From Candidatus Bathyarchaeota archaeon (GTDB lineage: Archaea > Thermoproteota > Bathyarchaeia > Bathyarchaeales > UBA233): 64,000 nt of DNA. This document shows positions 7,819 to 16,479 of the stretch, in pieces (position 1 is the stretch's first letter; every line of letters begins with the position of its first letter). The notes under the pieces are model-generated. The model did no database searches, was not told the origin of the DNA, and saw nothing but the letters and a program-made list of their open reading frames with translations. Where the stretch lies: contig JANXEP010000039.1 in assembly GCA_025057795.1 (NCBI GenBank), forward strand, positions 62,001 to 126,000. Reading direction: 5' to 3'. The position numbers were made by a program, and so were the translations under genes.

Positions 7819-9357
7819 GTGGCCGACATGCATAGGGATGCTGTGGAAAACGCGTTTTTCTCGGTCGCCATAAACCCCGTTCTTAAACGTTTAATTAGTT
7901 TTTTCGATAGAGAATGCCGTGAAGACGGCAATCTTTTAATGAACTCCTTGAAAGATTTCCTTGGGGAGCCTGTGATTCTATGCTCATCGTGTCGGCATGT
8001 AAGCAGAAACGTCGCGAGACTTTTTTACGAGGTTGGCAGCCGTTTCTTAAGAGCCGATAAGGCTTTCATGAGGAGACAGTTTATCAAAGACAAGTACGGT
8101 GAAGCTTGGTTTAAGGGCTTTGGCTTAATGATGAAGGGCATAAAAAATTACGGCATACGCATACCCTTTGTACCTGCTGGGCCTTTTGAAGTGGTATGGA
8201 ACCTCACATACAAATGCAACTTGAAATGTAAACACTGCTATGAGGATGCTGGCGGCAGAGGACTCCCGGAGCTGACAACAGATGAAGCTGAACAGGTCAT
8301 TGACATGCTTTCTAAGACTGCAGGATTGGGACTACCCGCCCTTTCATTTAGCGGAGGCGAGCCCCTTGCAAGAAAGGATTTCTTTGAACTCGCAGCATAC
8401 GCCAAAAAACGTATTCCTTACATAAGCATAGCTTCAAATGGAACACTGCTGACGAAGGACAACGCCAAAAAGGTTAAGGAAGCAGGAATAGACTATGTTG
8501 AGATAAGCATTGATGGGGCGACGCCTCAAACCCATGACGAGTTTAGGGGCATACCAGGCGCCTTCGAAAAGGCGATTCAAGGAGTTAAAAACTGTGTTGA
8601 AGAAGGCATCGATGTCTGTATCGCAACCGTGTTGCATAGGAACAACGTTGCGGAAACAGAGAAAGTCCTTCAACTGGCTAAGGATTTAGGCGTTAGGTTC
8701 ATGCACTTCAACTATGTTCCAACAGGGAGAGCAAAAGAGCATGTGGAACTAGATTTGACTCCGGATGAAAGGCTTTACGTTTTAAAAACTATAGGGAATG
8801 AAATAATCAGCCTTTATTTGCAGGCTAAGGAGGAAGAGTTGAAGACTGGAAGGACAAACATTAAAGTGGATAGATTTTTCAGCACATGCCCGCAATATGC
8901 AAGCGTTACAAAGGAGCTTTCCCAGCAAAAAGGGCAAAGATTCATGGTTGAAGCCCACTATGCGGCAAAAAAGGGTGTTGAAAACGTTGCGAACTTCTTA
9001 GGCGGGTGCGGGGCGGGCAGGCTTTACTGCGCCATAGAACCCAACGGCGACATAAAACCCTGCGTGTTCCTCCCAACAAACAAAAACACTGTGGTAGGCA
9101 ACATGCTAAATGGCAACTTTGAGGAAATTTGGGACAAGAACCCACTATTGTGGCAGCTTCGGGTAAGGGAGAACCTTGAAACCTACATCGTGGACGGTGT
9201 GAAAGTTGGATGTGGAACGTGCCCGGACAAATATATTTGCGGAGGATGCAGAGCAAGAGCCTACAGCTATTTCAATGGAAACGTCAAGGCGCCCGACATT
9301 GGATGCGCCCACAATAAGCCCTTGTGGGAAAAAATAACCGGTTTTCACAACTATTAA
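7819..9357 (+). CDS. Radical SAM/SPASM domain protein, with unusual N-terminal extension
   Basis: The 512-residue protein has the radical SAM cluster at Cys133, Cys137 and Cys140 (CNLKCKHC), the downstream SGGEP motif, and a C-terminal SPASM region with a long cysteine series (GCGAG, KPCVF, CGTCPDKYICGGC). SPASM proteins carry extra FeS clusters and usually modify peptides or make cofactors. The first 120 residues, with a CSSC pair at about 55-58, are not part of the core and are unrecognised. Start is GTG at 7819; ATG at 7828 is an alternative. No precursor peptide gene is seen next to it. Confidence 0.8.
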   Translation: MADMHRDAVENAFFSVAINPVLKRLISFFDRECREDGNLLMNSLKDFLGEPVILCSSCRHVSRNVARLFYEVGSRFLRADKAFMRRQFIKDKYGEAWFKGFGLMMKGIKNYGIRIPFVPAGPFEVVWNLTYKCNLKCKHCYEDAGGRGLPELTTDEAEQVIDMLSKTAGLGLPALSFSGGEPLARKDFFELAAYAKKRIPYISIASNGTLLTKDNAKKVKEAGIDYVEISIDGATPQTHDEFRGIPGAFEKAIQGVKNCVEEGIDVCIATVLHRNNVAETEKVLQLAKDLGVRFMHFNYVPTGRAKEHVELDLTPDERLYVLKTIGNEIISLYLQAKEEELKTGRTNIKVDRFFSTCPQYASVTKELSQQKGQRFMVEAHYAAKKGVENVANFLGGCGAGRLYCAIEPNGDIKPCVFLPTNKNTVVGNMLNGNFEEIWDKNPLLWQLRVRENLETYIVDGVKVGCGTCPDKYICGGCRARAYSYFNGNVKAPDIGCAHNKPLWEKITGFHNY

Positions 9358-9361
9358 AGGC

Positions 9362-11578
9362 TTATCCTCCCATATGGACCGATCTTAGAAGCATTTTTCT
9401 CATTTCTACTTTGTATGGTGTGCTATCTATGTAGGTTATTGCGACGACATCGTCTTTGACGTCTCCAACTTGGGAGGAGACCCAATAATAGCCTGTAGAA
9501 ATAACTGTTACCTTTGTCTCGTTCATTGTGAACCTATCAACCGTTCTATATTTGACCTTTGCACAGAAATATTTTATACCCTCTTCCGAGGCGACCTCTT
9601 CAAACCCCACAACCTCTTCTTCCGTCAAAAGATACCCTTGAACCTCTTCGCCATCGATTTTTAAGATATACCCCGTTTCATGTCCCCATCTCTTCCCCCC
9701 CGTTAACGGATAAGGCGCCTCTGGTATTGGGATTTCGTACGTGGCGCTCATGTTGTTAGCGCTCCAGCCAGTTAGCGACCCATTCACGTAATAATAGTGA
9801 TAAGTGATGTTTAATCTCTCAATTAAGACCTCTTCCTCACTTACCTTAAGCCAGCTAACCGTGCTCCTTTCCCCGTCCACCCACTGAGTGTAAATTTTCT
9901 TCGTTCCAACTGGCAGCTCAGGCCTTGTAATCTTCCCTTCAACTTTGCTAACTTTAGGCGGAACCCTGCTCTTCGCCTCTGTTATAAGCGAAACTAGGTT
10001 TAGTATAACTTGATAATTATCCTCAACGTAGCACCATGGTTCACTGAGGAATGTTAGGTCTCCGAATGCGGCCACGGTGCCGTTTCCTCTATTCGCTAAG
10101 GCTATGAGGGTATAGTTACCCGCCTTCTCTCCAACAGATGAATAAGTATATTCTGAAGACCACGCTACTCCCGTATTCATGGAGTATATATGGGTTGCTG
10201 TGAAGAATACGAGCTTGCTAAGGTTTTGGGTCAACGGACTGTTTGCAAAATTTTTCACATATATGTTCCTATACATGCCAAAGTTTTCATATTCGTTGTA
10301 GACGTATCCCTTTGCAAATGTTAGGCCGAAAATGTGCGACAATGAATTAATAGGGCCGATTATGCCTTGATGCAACCCTTGCCCGCCAACATATTCCCAA
10401 GCAGGGTCAAAGAAGAGTAAGAGTATTCCCCCTTTGTCGACAAAACTTCTGATTTTTTCACATTCCTCCATAGAGTAGGCTTCCGTGGGAGATGCGATTA
10501 TGAGGCAAGTTGCTCCGTCTAGTCTAGATTCTATATCTTTCCATGAAGAGATGAAACCTGTAGTCACGTTTCTCTTTGCCAACTCCGCAATAAGAATATC
10601 TAAGTGCCACCATGAGACAATGTTGCCGTGGGAGACATCCACGAGGACATCCCCGCCCGCGCTTGCTGGGGTATTGGAAAACACCATGGTGGTCGAACTC
10701 TGGGTGATAGCAAAAGGCGATAAATAGATAAAGTGTATAGCGGGGGGAGTGTGAAGTTTGTTCAGCGTCTCTAAAGTTATGGATTCTGCATAAGTGTAAT
10801 TATGGTTGGTTTGTAAAAATCCATGACTGTTTCCTTGCGGTCTCAACTCAACAACCTCATACTCCTTCAACCCAGCCCTCTCCGCTGCTTTATCTATCGC
10901 CTTCTGGATGGATCCAATTTCGTCAACCAAACCTACATTTAGCGCCTCAACGCCCAAGTATATCAGCCCCATCCTCAACTCTTTTGAGGTTAGTTTTAGC
11001 CTCTCGCCTCTGCCCGCCTCCACTGCTGAGGCGAAGTTTTCAAGGGCGCGGCTTAAGTTATATGGAAAGAGAAGCGCCGAAAATCCTGTAGCCTTAAAGG
11101 GACCTGTCTCTAACACATATTCTGAAGGAACTAGTACTGGTGGTCCGGTTCCCACTACTCCAACGTTTCCCACGAAGGATGTTGGGTGAGCGAATATGTA
11201 ATCAGCCGCCACGGCTATGTAGTATCCGCCTGAAAGAGCCGTTATTATGGAGGCTACAAGAACTTTTTTCTCTTTTAATTCTAAAAGATCAAGGTATATT
11301 TGCTCAACGTAATCTGCGTAACCGCCCCTAGAGTCCACTACCAATACAACAGCCTTTATGCTTTCATTGGCTGCAGCTCGGTGAATGATGCTGATACACT
11401 CGCGGGCAACCTCTGAGCTTACAATGTAACCATCAATCCTTACAATGCCTACAATATTTTCAACCCTCGGAGGCTTTCTTAGAAGGGTGAAAGATAAGTA
11501 TAAGTAGCCAATGCCGAAGTATGCTAAAAGTGCCACAAGTATTATCGCGATAAGCTTTTCACTTGGTTTTAACCTCAT
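9362..11578 (-). CDS. SppA-like S49 peptidase with large C-terminal extension
   Basis: The 738-residue protein has an N-terminal transmembrane helix (about 9-31), then a signal-peptide-peptidase A domain: Ser116 in ALSGGYY fits the nucleophile and Lys162 in GPFKATG the general base. After about residue 250 comes a region with a Rossmann-like pattern (LVDVSHGN, CLIIASP, GGILLLFFDP) resembling DUF4350/amidotransferase-like ligand domains, then about 250 residues of probable beta-rich extracellular material. Archaeal SppA proteins are normally near 300 residues, so this one is more than twice the usual length. It converges with the radical SAM gene, with four bases between stops. Confidence 0.75.
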   Translation of the reverse strand: MRLKPSEKLIAIILVALLAYFGIGYLYLSFTLLRKPPRVENIVGIVRIDGYIVSSEVARECISIIHRAAANESIKAVVLVVDSRGGYADYVEQIYLDLLELKEKKVLVASIITALSGGYYIAVAADYIFAHPTSFVGNVGVVGTGPPVLVPSEYVLETGPFKATGFSALLFPYNLSRALENFASAVEAGRGERLKLTSKELRMGLIYLGVEALNVGLVDEIGSIQKAIDKAAERAGLKEYEVVELRPQGNSHGFLQTNHNYTYAESITLETLNKLHTPPAIHFIYLSPFAITQSSTTMVFSNTPASAGGDVLVDVSHGNIVSWWHLDILIAELAKRNVTTGFISSWKDIESRLDGATCLIIASPTEAYSMEECEKIRSFVDKGGILLLFFDPAWEYVGGQGLHQGIIGPINSLSHIFGLTFAKGYVYNEYENFGMYRNIYVKNFANSPLTQNLSKLVFFTATHIYSMNTGVAWSSEYTYSSVGEKAGNYTLIALANRGNGTVAAFGDLTFLSEPWCYVEDNYQVILNLVSLITEAKSRVPPKVSKVEGKITRPELPVGTKKIYTQWVDGERSTVSWLKVSEEEVLIERLNITYHYYYVNGSLTGWSANNMSATYEIPIPEAPYPLTGGKRWGHETGYILKIDGEEVQGYLLTEEEVVGFEEVASEEGIKYFCAKVKYRTVDRFTMNETKVTVISTGYYWVSSQVGDVKDDVVAITYIDSTPYKVEMRKMLLRSVHMGG

Positions 11579-11771
11579 TTGGATATTACCCTCAAAAATA
11601 GTGTGTTAGATACGCCTTTTTAATTTATTCTAATCTCCAAGCGAACCTTGCCTTAACTTTTACGAATTGGATGCGGTAGGTTTCTGCTCCTCTTTTCAAA
11701 ATTTTTTCAAAATTATATCCATTTAATTTAGGACAATGGGGGGGGTGGTACGTTAGAATGTAGATGTGGTT

Positions 11772-11984
11772 TTAGGCTTTCCCTCTCTCTTCTTTACCGT
11801 AGTAGGACGTCCATTTAAGCTTACGTGCGTCTCTCTTAAGCTTTAAAGAGTTTTTCCTACATTTACTTGAGCAGAACCAAAAAATTGTCCCATCATTTTT
11901 AACATACATCAAGCCTTTGCCTTGAGGAAAATCGTTGCCGCAAAATGAGCATTTTCGGGGTTTAGGCAAAGAATCACCCTCCAA
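11772..11984 (-). CDS. rpl24e: Ribosomal protein L24e
   Basis: The 70-residue protein shows the L24e zinc ribbon: CSFCG near residue 12 and FCSSKC near residue 39, with the family phrases GTIFWF and KLKW. It is a large-subunit protein found in archaea and eukaryotes. It lies downstream of rps28e and rpl7ae in the usual archaeal order. The nucleoside diphosphate kinase gene that often follows in other archaea is not here. Confidence 0.95.
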   Translation of the reverse strand: MEGDSLPKPRKCSFCGNDFPQGKGLMYVKNDGTIFWFCSSKCRKNSLKLKRDARKLKWTSYYGKEERGKA

Positions 11985-11998
11985 GTTTGTTATGGCTT

Positions 11999-12235
11999 TT
12001 ACCTTGTAATTTTCTTGGCTTCCCTTTCGGTTTCCCTAAGCATCAAGATGTCCTGCACGCGCACAGGTCCTTTTACGTTCCGTGTTATTATACGCCCTTT
12101 ATCCCTTCCCTCTAAAATTCGAACTCTAACTTGGGTGATTTCTCCAGTTACACCAGTACGCCCAATAATCTGTATAACCTCAGCTGGAGTAAGCGCCTCT
12201 TCAGTGGAAGTTACTTCTTTCCCTTTGCTCATCAT
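11999..12235 (-). CDS. rps28e: Ribosomal protein S28e
   Basis: The 78-residue protein has the S28e core: [20 protein letters not shown] followed by the C-terminal phrase MLRETEREA. It is a small-subunit OB-fold protein of archaea and eukaryotes. Its first codons overlap the end of rpl7ae by four bases, and it precedes rpl24e by 14 bases, so the three are one operon. Met2 is an equally possible start. Confidence 0.97.
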   Translation of the reverse strand: MMSKGKEVTSTEEALTPAEVIQIIGRTGVTGEITQVRVRILEGRDKGRIITRNVKGPVRVQDILMLRETEREAKKITR

Positions 12236-12612
12236 TTAGCTCCTTTTTTGAGTTGTTCAACCCTTTTAACTATTTCTTTAACCAGCCCCGCAGCCTCTCC
12301 TTCATTTATGATGCATGCTGAAGCGGCAGACACTTCTATTCCAACAGCACTTCCTATTTTTTCTTTACTTGGGACAAACACGTAGGGGATTTTCCTCTCT
12401 TCGCATAGAAGCGGCAAGTGAGCCACAACTTCTGGGGGATCAACATCCTCAGCTATAACCACAAGTTTTGCTTGGGCTCTTTCAACAGCCTTTGTTGTTT
12501 CATTGGTTCCCTTCCTGACTGTGCCGGTTCTTGCAGCTATTTGCAGGGCTTCATAGGCTGCATCTACGACTTCCTTTGGAACCTCAAATTTTACGTAAAA
12601 CGGTTTGGACAT
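12232..12612 (-). CDS. rpl7ae: Ribosomal protein L7Ae (kink-turn RNA-binding protein)
   Basis: Starting at ATG 12612 gives a 126-residue protein beginning MSKPFYVKF. The family phrases [13 protein letters not shown] (RNA-contact loop) and [12 protein letters not shown] are present. L7Ae binds kink-turns in rRNA, in C/D and H/ACA guide RNAs and in archaeal RNase P. The frame is open 27 codons further upstream, but that part does not match the family, so the internal ATG was chosen. Upstream, a TATA-like element near 12650 faces the divergent gar1 promoter. Confidence 0.96.
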   Translation of the reverse strand: MSKPFYVKFEVPKEVVDAAYEALQIAARTGTVRKGTNETTKAVERAQAKLVVIAEDVDPPEVVAHLPLLCEERKIPYVFVPSKEKIGSAVGIEVSAASACIINEGEAAGLVKEIVKRVEQLKKGAK

Positions 12613-12769
12613 AAGCCTCACCCTTAAACGCACAGTCTTTATCAACAACACATATTTATGAATGTTTCTACTGAAAACGCAAAAAATCTTCACTACACGA
12701 AGTAACGTAGAAAGGTTTAAATAATATGTTTCGTTGAGAACCTTTTGTTTTCGAGGGGACTCTGAAAGG

Positions 12770-13003
12770 TTGATAAGACTAGGGTTAGTGCTTCATATAA
12801 GTTCAAGCCGAAACCTTATAGTTAAAATCGAGAACACGCCAAAAATTGGAGAACTAGTGGTTGATGAAAAACTGAAGCCTATTGGAGAGGTTTTTGATGT
12901 TTTCGGCCCAATATCTGCGCCATATGCTGCGGTTAAACCGAAAACATCAAAACCTGAAAGTTTAGTCAACAAAACGGTGTATCGGTTCCCCTCGAAAAAA
13001 TAG
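12770..13003 (+). CDS. gar1: Gar1-like H/ACA RNP protein
   Basis: From TTG at 12770 the 77-residue product begins [11 protein letters not shown], as archaeal Gar1 proteins do. It has the beta-barrel phrases [10 protein letters not shown] and [16 protein letters not shown]. Gar1 is part of the H/ACA guide complex for pseudouridylation. The frame is open to a TTG at 12734, but the family start fits better at 12770, with a GGGG tract about 11 bases upstream. A TATA-like TTTAAATAA lies near 12716. The TFB gene follows directly, a common archaeal pair. Confidence 0.88.
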   Translation: MIRLGLVLHISSSRNLIVKIENTPKIGELVVDEKLKPIGEVFDVFGPISAPYAAVKPKTSKPESLVNKTVYRFPSKK

Positions 13004-13016
13004 GGTGAAGAATTTA

Positions 13017-13973
13017 ATGAGCGATATAGATATTGGAAATCCTCATTCTGTACCCATCTCACAACCTAGAGTTCACCTTTGCCCCGAATGTGGCAGTGCA
13101 AGGCTTATACGCGACTACGAATGCGCGGAATTGGTTTGCATGGACTGCGGCTACGTCATAGCTGCAAAAATAGCGGATAGAGGTCCTGAATGGAGAGCCT
13201 TCGACGACGAGCAAAGAGCGAAGAGGACGAGGGTTGGGGCTCCCTTAACCTATACCATTCATGATAAAGGCTTATCTACAATGATTGACTGGCATGATAG
13301 AGACATTTATGGTAAAGGTTTGTCTCCGGGGCAGAAGGCGCAGGTTTACCGTCTTAGAAAGTGGCAGCGCCGTATACGGGTTTCAGACGCCACGGAACGC
13401 AACCTTGCCTTCGCATTATCGGAAATAACAAAAATCGCCAATAACTTAAGCTTGCCAAAAAACATTTTGGAAACAGCCTCCTTAATATATAGAAAAGCCG
13501 TAAAGGAGCGCCTTATACGTGGAAGATCAATACAGGGGGTAACTTCTGCGGCAATTTATTTGGCTTGTAGACAGTGCGGGCTCCCGAGAACTTTAGAAGA
13601 AATAGCTCAAGCGTCGAACGTTAACAAGAAGGAAGTGGGCCGAAGCTACCGTTTCTTGATAAAAGAACTTGGTTTCACCATTCCACCCCTTAAACCAAGC
13701 CAGTACATAACAAAATTCTCGAACCAACTTACAATGCAGGGTAAGGTTGAAGAAATAGCCCATAAAATCTTGGTGGCCGCCAAAGAGTTAAAACTTACTT
13801 CTGGCCGCGGGCCCACTGGCATTGCGGCTGCAGCAAGCTACATAGCCTCCGTATTGACTGGGGAGAGGAAAACGCAGAGGGAAATAGCCGAAATAGCCCA
13901 GGTGACCGAGGTTACCATTCGAAATCGTTACAAGGAGCTTGTTGAGCGATTAGTGTTTCATATAAGCCTATAG
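13017..13973 (+). CDS. tfb: Transcription initiation factor TFB
   Basis: The 318-residue protein has an N-terminal zinc ribbon (Cys22, 25, 41, 44), a B-finger/linker region around [11 protein letters not shown], and two cyclin-fold repeats for TBP and BRE-DNA contact. TFB recruits RNA polymerase to the TBP-DNA complex. ATG 13017 has GGGTGA nine bases upstream; an in-frame GTG at 13005 would add four residues and would overlap that site, so 13017 is preferred. It directly follows gar1 and is likely cotranscribed. Confidence 0.95.
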   Translation: MSDIDIGNPHSVPISQPRVHLCPECGSARLIRDYECAELVCMDCGYVIAAKIADRGPEWRAFDDEQRAKRTRVGAPLTYTIHDKGLSTMIDWHDRDIYGKGLSPGQKAQVYRLRKWQRRIRVSDATERNLAFALSEITKIANNLSLPKNILETASLIYRKAVKERLIRGRSIQGVTSAAIYLACRQCGLPRTLEEIAQASNVNKKEVGRSYRFLIKELGFTIPPLKPSQYITKFSNQLTMQGKVEEIAHKILVAAKELKLTSGRGPTGIAAAASYIASVLTGERKTQREIAEIAQVTEVTIRNRYKELVERLVFHISL

Positions 13974-14084
13974 TTTACAATCCATTCTTTCTTTCCTTAT
14001 TGGGAAACAACAAGTTTCATGGAGCATTACTGGGTGCACAATACATTTTAGCTTCAAAGGCATACATCTTATAGGGTTATAATT

Positions 14085-14504
14085 GTGAAATGCCCAAAAT
14101 GTGGAAGAGACGCTATTGCCAAGGTTAAGGTGTGGAGTTTCTCGCCGCGAAAAACTGGGGAAGGCACGCCAAAACTCATGGGGATTTTTGAGTGCTTAAA
14201 CTGTAAAGCAAGGTTTAGAGCAGCCGTGGAGCCCGAGTCAAAAGTTGAAGAAACAGTAAGTATTAAAAACATGGTTGAAAGAATCAAGATTATTAAGGGA
14301 GAACTCATGCAGACCCTGAAAAACTTACGCGAAAAGATAAAAACTTTGGAAACCGAACGTGCAAACCTGATTGTTGAGATTGAAAAGTTGAGGAAGGCGG
14401 CGGAGTCTAAAGTCAGCGCACTTGAAAGCGAAGTAAGCATGCTGCGGGAAGAGGTTAAGTCTCTAAGAGAACTTTTGGGGTATACAGAGGAAGCGAACGA
14501 ATAA
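14085..14504 (+). CDS. Zinc-ribbon coiled-coil protein, uncharacterised
   Basis: The 139-residue protein starts (GTG) with a zinc ribbon: Cys3/Cys6 and Cys37/Cys40. A long heptad-patterned helix rich in Glu, Lys and Leu fills residues about 50-135. Proteins of this build next to TFB or DUF116 genes occur in other archaea, but I know of no function. The ribbon may contact nucleic acid and the coiled coil may dimerise, which is inference. The gene is separated from tfb by about 110 bases. Confidence 0.7.
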   Translation: MKCPKCGRDAIAKVKVWSFSPRKTGEGTPKLMGIFECLNCKARFRAAVEPESKVEETVSIKNMVERIKIIKGELMQTLKNLREKIKTLETERANLIVEIEKLRKAAESKVSALESEVSMLREEVKSLRELLGYTEEANE

Positions 14505-14573
14505 CTGCACAAGCTTTAGTCGGTATTAAGTTGAGAGTTAATTTTAAAGCGTTGTTTGTCTAGCATTTAGCAT

Positions 14574-15209
14574 ATGCCATACAAGTTCACCTTTGACCTT
14601 TCAAAGATTCCGCGGTTCTTCTTTACAGAGGTTACCAGAATCAGCTACGAGAAGGGAATGCACCGAAGGGTCGGCAGCGCTCTGCAGGACATCATTAGAA
14701 AGTTTAAGATTCAAGAAGCAACGGGTCTAAACTTATCCGACGCTGTCCAACTTTTGGAGGATTTAGTGGATTTGGAGGTTAGGAACCTTTTAGAAAATGA
14801 AAGATTCCGAAAAACAAAGAAAAGGGCGCTTTTTCTGCCGCACTGTTCTAGGAAGTATATGGATGGCCGTTGCAAAAGCATATTTAAGCCGGATTTACCC
14901 TCATACGTTTGCTCCCACTGCTCCCCTGACTGCTTGATCAATGAGGCTGGGTCTCTCGCCGAAAAAGAGGGTTACGACGTTTACATCCTGCCAGGAGGTT
15001 CTTGCATTTCAAAGATTTTGAAGCTCAAGCGTTACGAAGGCGTTATCGGAGTTGCATGCGGCGAAGAACTGAAGTTAGCAGGGGAGATGTTAGACCGCGT
15101 AAACATACCTGGTCAAGCCATCCCTTTGCTAAAGAATGGTTGTGCAAACACATTTTTCAACATTAAAACTTTGAGGAAAATTTTAAAAAACAGCGTGAGA
15201 GATATGTGA
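14574..15209 (+). CDS. DUF116 family protein
   Basis: The 211-residue protein matches DUF116: FLPHCSR near residue 89, a cysteine-rich middle (CSHCSPDCLI), and the phrases ILPGGSC and IGVACGEEL. The many conserved cysteines suggest a metal or FeS site. Function in archaea is unknown. The start ATG 14574 gives the typical N-terminus MPYKFTF. The stop lies 11 bases from the convergent rpl40e stop. Confidence 0.85.
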   Translation: MPYKFTFDLSKIPRFFFTEVTRISYEKGMHRRVGSALQDIIRKFKIQEATGLNLSDAVQLLEDLVDLEVRNLLENERFRKTKKRALFLPHCSRKYMDGRCKSIFKPDLPSYVCSHCSPDCLINEAGSLAEKEGYDVYILPGGSCISKILKLKRYEGVIGVACGEELKLAGEMLDRVNIPGQAIPLLKNGCANTFFNIKTLRKILKNSVRDM

Positions 15210-15220
15210 CCTATGCCACA

Positions 15221-15382
15221 TTACTTAACAAGTTCTCTTTTCTTCCAACGAAGATTTTTGCTGCGGCACTTTCTGCATTTAACTGCTGATGCGGCGTTTC
15301 TTGCGCCACATTCGCGGCATATTTTCACATAAAGCTTACGCTGTTGAGCCAAGGTTTTTTTGAAGGGATCCATTATGGGCAT
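15221..15382 (-). CDS. rpl40e: Ribosomal protein L40e
   Basis: Reading the minus strand from ATG 15382 gives a 53-residue protein beginning MPIMDPFKKTLAQQ. It has two zinc knuckles (CRECG and CRKCR) and the basic tail LRWKKRELVK. This fits the crenarchaeal L40e pattern MPxxDP...CxxCG...CRRC closely. An internal ATG at 15373 would drop the conserved MPI. It converges with the DUF116 gene. Confidence 0.93.
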   Translation of the reverse strand: MPIMDPFKKTLAQQRKLYVKICRECGARNAASAVKCRKCRSKNLRWKKRELVK

Positions 15383-15612
15383 TCTACTTCATCTCTTCTT
15401 TAGTAGCTAAAACACATAGAGCGAGTTAAATATACTTTTCTGCTTCAAGCTTATTTTCAAAATTATCAGTTCCTATAAGTGAGGTGATAATGTTAGACGT
15501 TTGAACAGAATCCGAAACTTTTGTTTACAAAACGAAACCATAAGATATTTATTTACCGATAAAATGGTAATAAAGTCACAGAAAGTAAGAGTGAGGAGTG
15601 AGGCGGTGCAAT

Positions 15613-15891
15613 ATGTCTGAAAGCAACTCAGTGTTGGTCGGAAGAAAGCCAGTAATGAACTATGTACTGGCTTGCATAACCCTCTTCCACGGCGGAGCAA
15701 AAGAGGTAAACGTTAAGGCGAGGGGAAGATCCATAAGCAGAGCTGTGGACGTAGTTGAGGTTGTGAGACGCCGATTCCTACCAGACGTTAAAATCAAGAA
15801 AGTAGGTATCGGAACGGAGCAGGTGGCACCCAAAGAAGAGGGTGGCACGCCCACAAACGTCAGCATAATTGAAATAACACTAGAGCGTTAG
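15613..15891 (+). CDS. alba: DNA/RNA-binding chromatin protein Alba
   Basis: The 92-residue protein from ATG 15613 begins [18 protein letters not shown]. Lys12 in GRKPVMNY is the acetylatable DNA-contact lysine of the family. Other family parts are the [17 protein letters not shown] region and the C-terminal beta strand. Alba dimers coat DNA and RNA in archaea. The open frame extends five codons upstream to a GTG, but a purine-rich GAGGCGG tract there looks like the ribosome-binding site for 15613. A TATA-like ATTTATTTA lies near 15547. Confidence 0.95.
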   Translation: MSESNSVLVGRKPVMNYVLACITLFHGGAKEVNVKARGRSISRAVDVVEVVRRRFLPDVKIKKVGIGTEQVAPKEEGGTPTNVSIIEITLER

Positions 15892-15954
15892 GCGGTTCCT
15901 TAAAAACTCAAAGCTCCGCCGCCCCTCCTTTATTTGTGGAGGGCGTGTTTCTAG

Positions 15955-16464
15955 GTGAAGACGGCGTTATGCAGCTTCTGCCTAAGAAGTGGAATACTTT
16001 GTCAGAAGTGTTTGGATAAAGTTAACTCTGGAGAAGTTACAAACCTCGATTTGAAAATTGCCCGTTTACTCTTGTCTCTGGAGGAAACTTACCCCTCCCT
16101 TCAGAACGTTTATTTCCATAAAGCGGTGGATGCTGGGAAAACGTTGGCAATAATTGTTGGAAAGGGGGATGTCCCCCGCCTTTTAGGTTATGGAGGGAAA
16201 ATAATCAAGACCCTAGGGGAGAAAACTGGAAAAACTATACGTGTCCTAGAATATGGAGCTGATGAGAGGAAATTTCTTGAAGATTTGTTCGCCCCGTTAA
16301 GCATAGTGACCGTGAACACTATTTGGTTGCCCGATGGTTCTACGGAGACAAGAGTTATTTTGAGAAAAAAGAGCGGCAAACAACTACCTTTTGATGTGAA
16401 AGCTCTAAAGGAAATTGCCCGTAAAGTCCGAAACATGACACTGCGTGTTGAGTTTGCAGACTAG
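15955..16464 (+). CDS. Zinc-finger/KH-domain RNA-binding protein (NusA-like)
   Basis: The 169-residue protein starts with a four-cysteine cluster (Cys6, 9, 16, 19). It then has a KH-type RNA-binding core: VGKGDVPRLLGYGGKII, with the GxxG loop. A second alpha/beta unit follows. Crenarchaeal proteins of this kind, annotated as NusA-like or KH-domain proteins, are often next to aspS, as here (16 bases upstream of it). A role in transcription or RNA metabolism is likely but not shown. The first codon is GTG. Confidence 0.7.
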   Translation: MKTALCSFCLRSGILCQKCLDKVNSGEVTNLDLKIARLLLSLEETYPSLQNVYFHKAVDAGKTLAIIVGKGDVPRLLGYGGKIIKTLGEKTGKTIRVLEYGADERKFLEDLFAPLSIVTVNTIWLPDGSTETRVILRKKSGKQLPFDVKALKEIARKVRNMTLRVEFAD

Positions 16465-16479
16465 TTTGAGTGTGAACTG

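Noticed and set aside
12613..12693. N-terminal extension of L7Ae
   Set aside because: The extra 27 codons do not match the family and overlap the likely promoter; ATG 12612 gives the normal start.
15480..15505. Short ORF after GAGGTGATA near 15481
   Set aside because: It ends after four codons; could be a leader, but nothing supports it.
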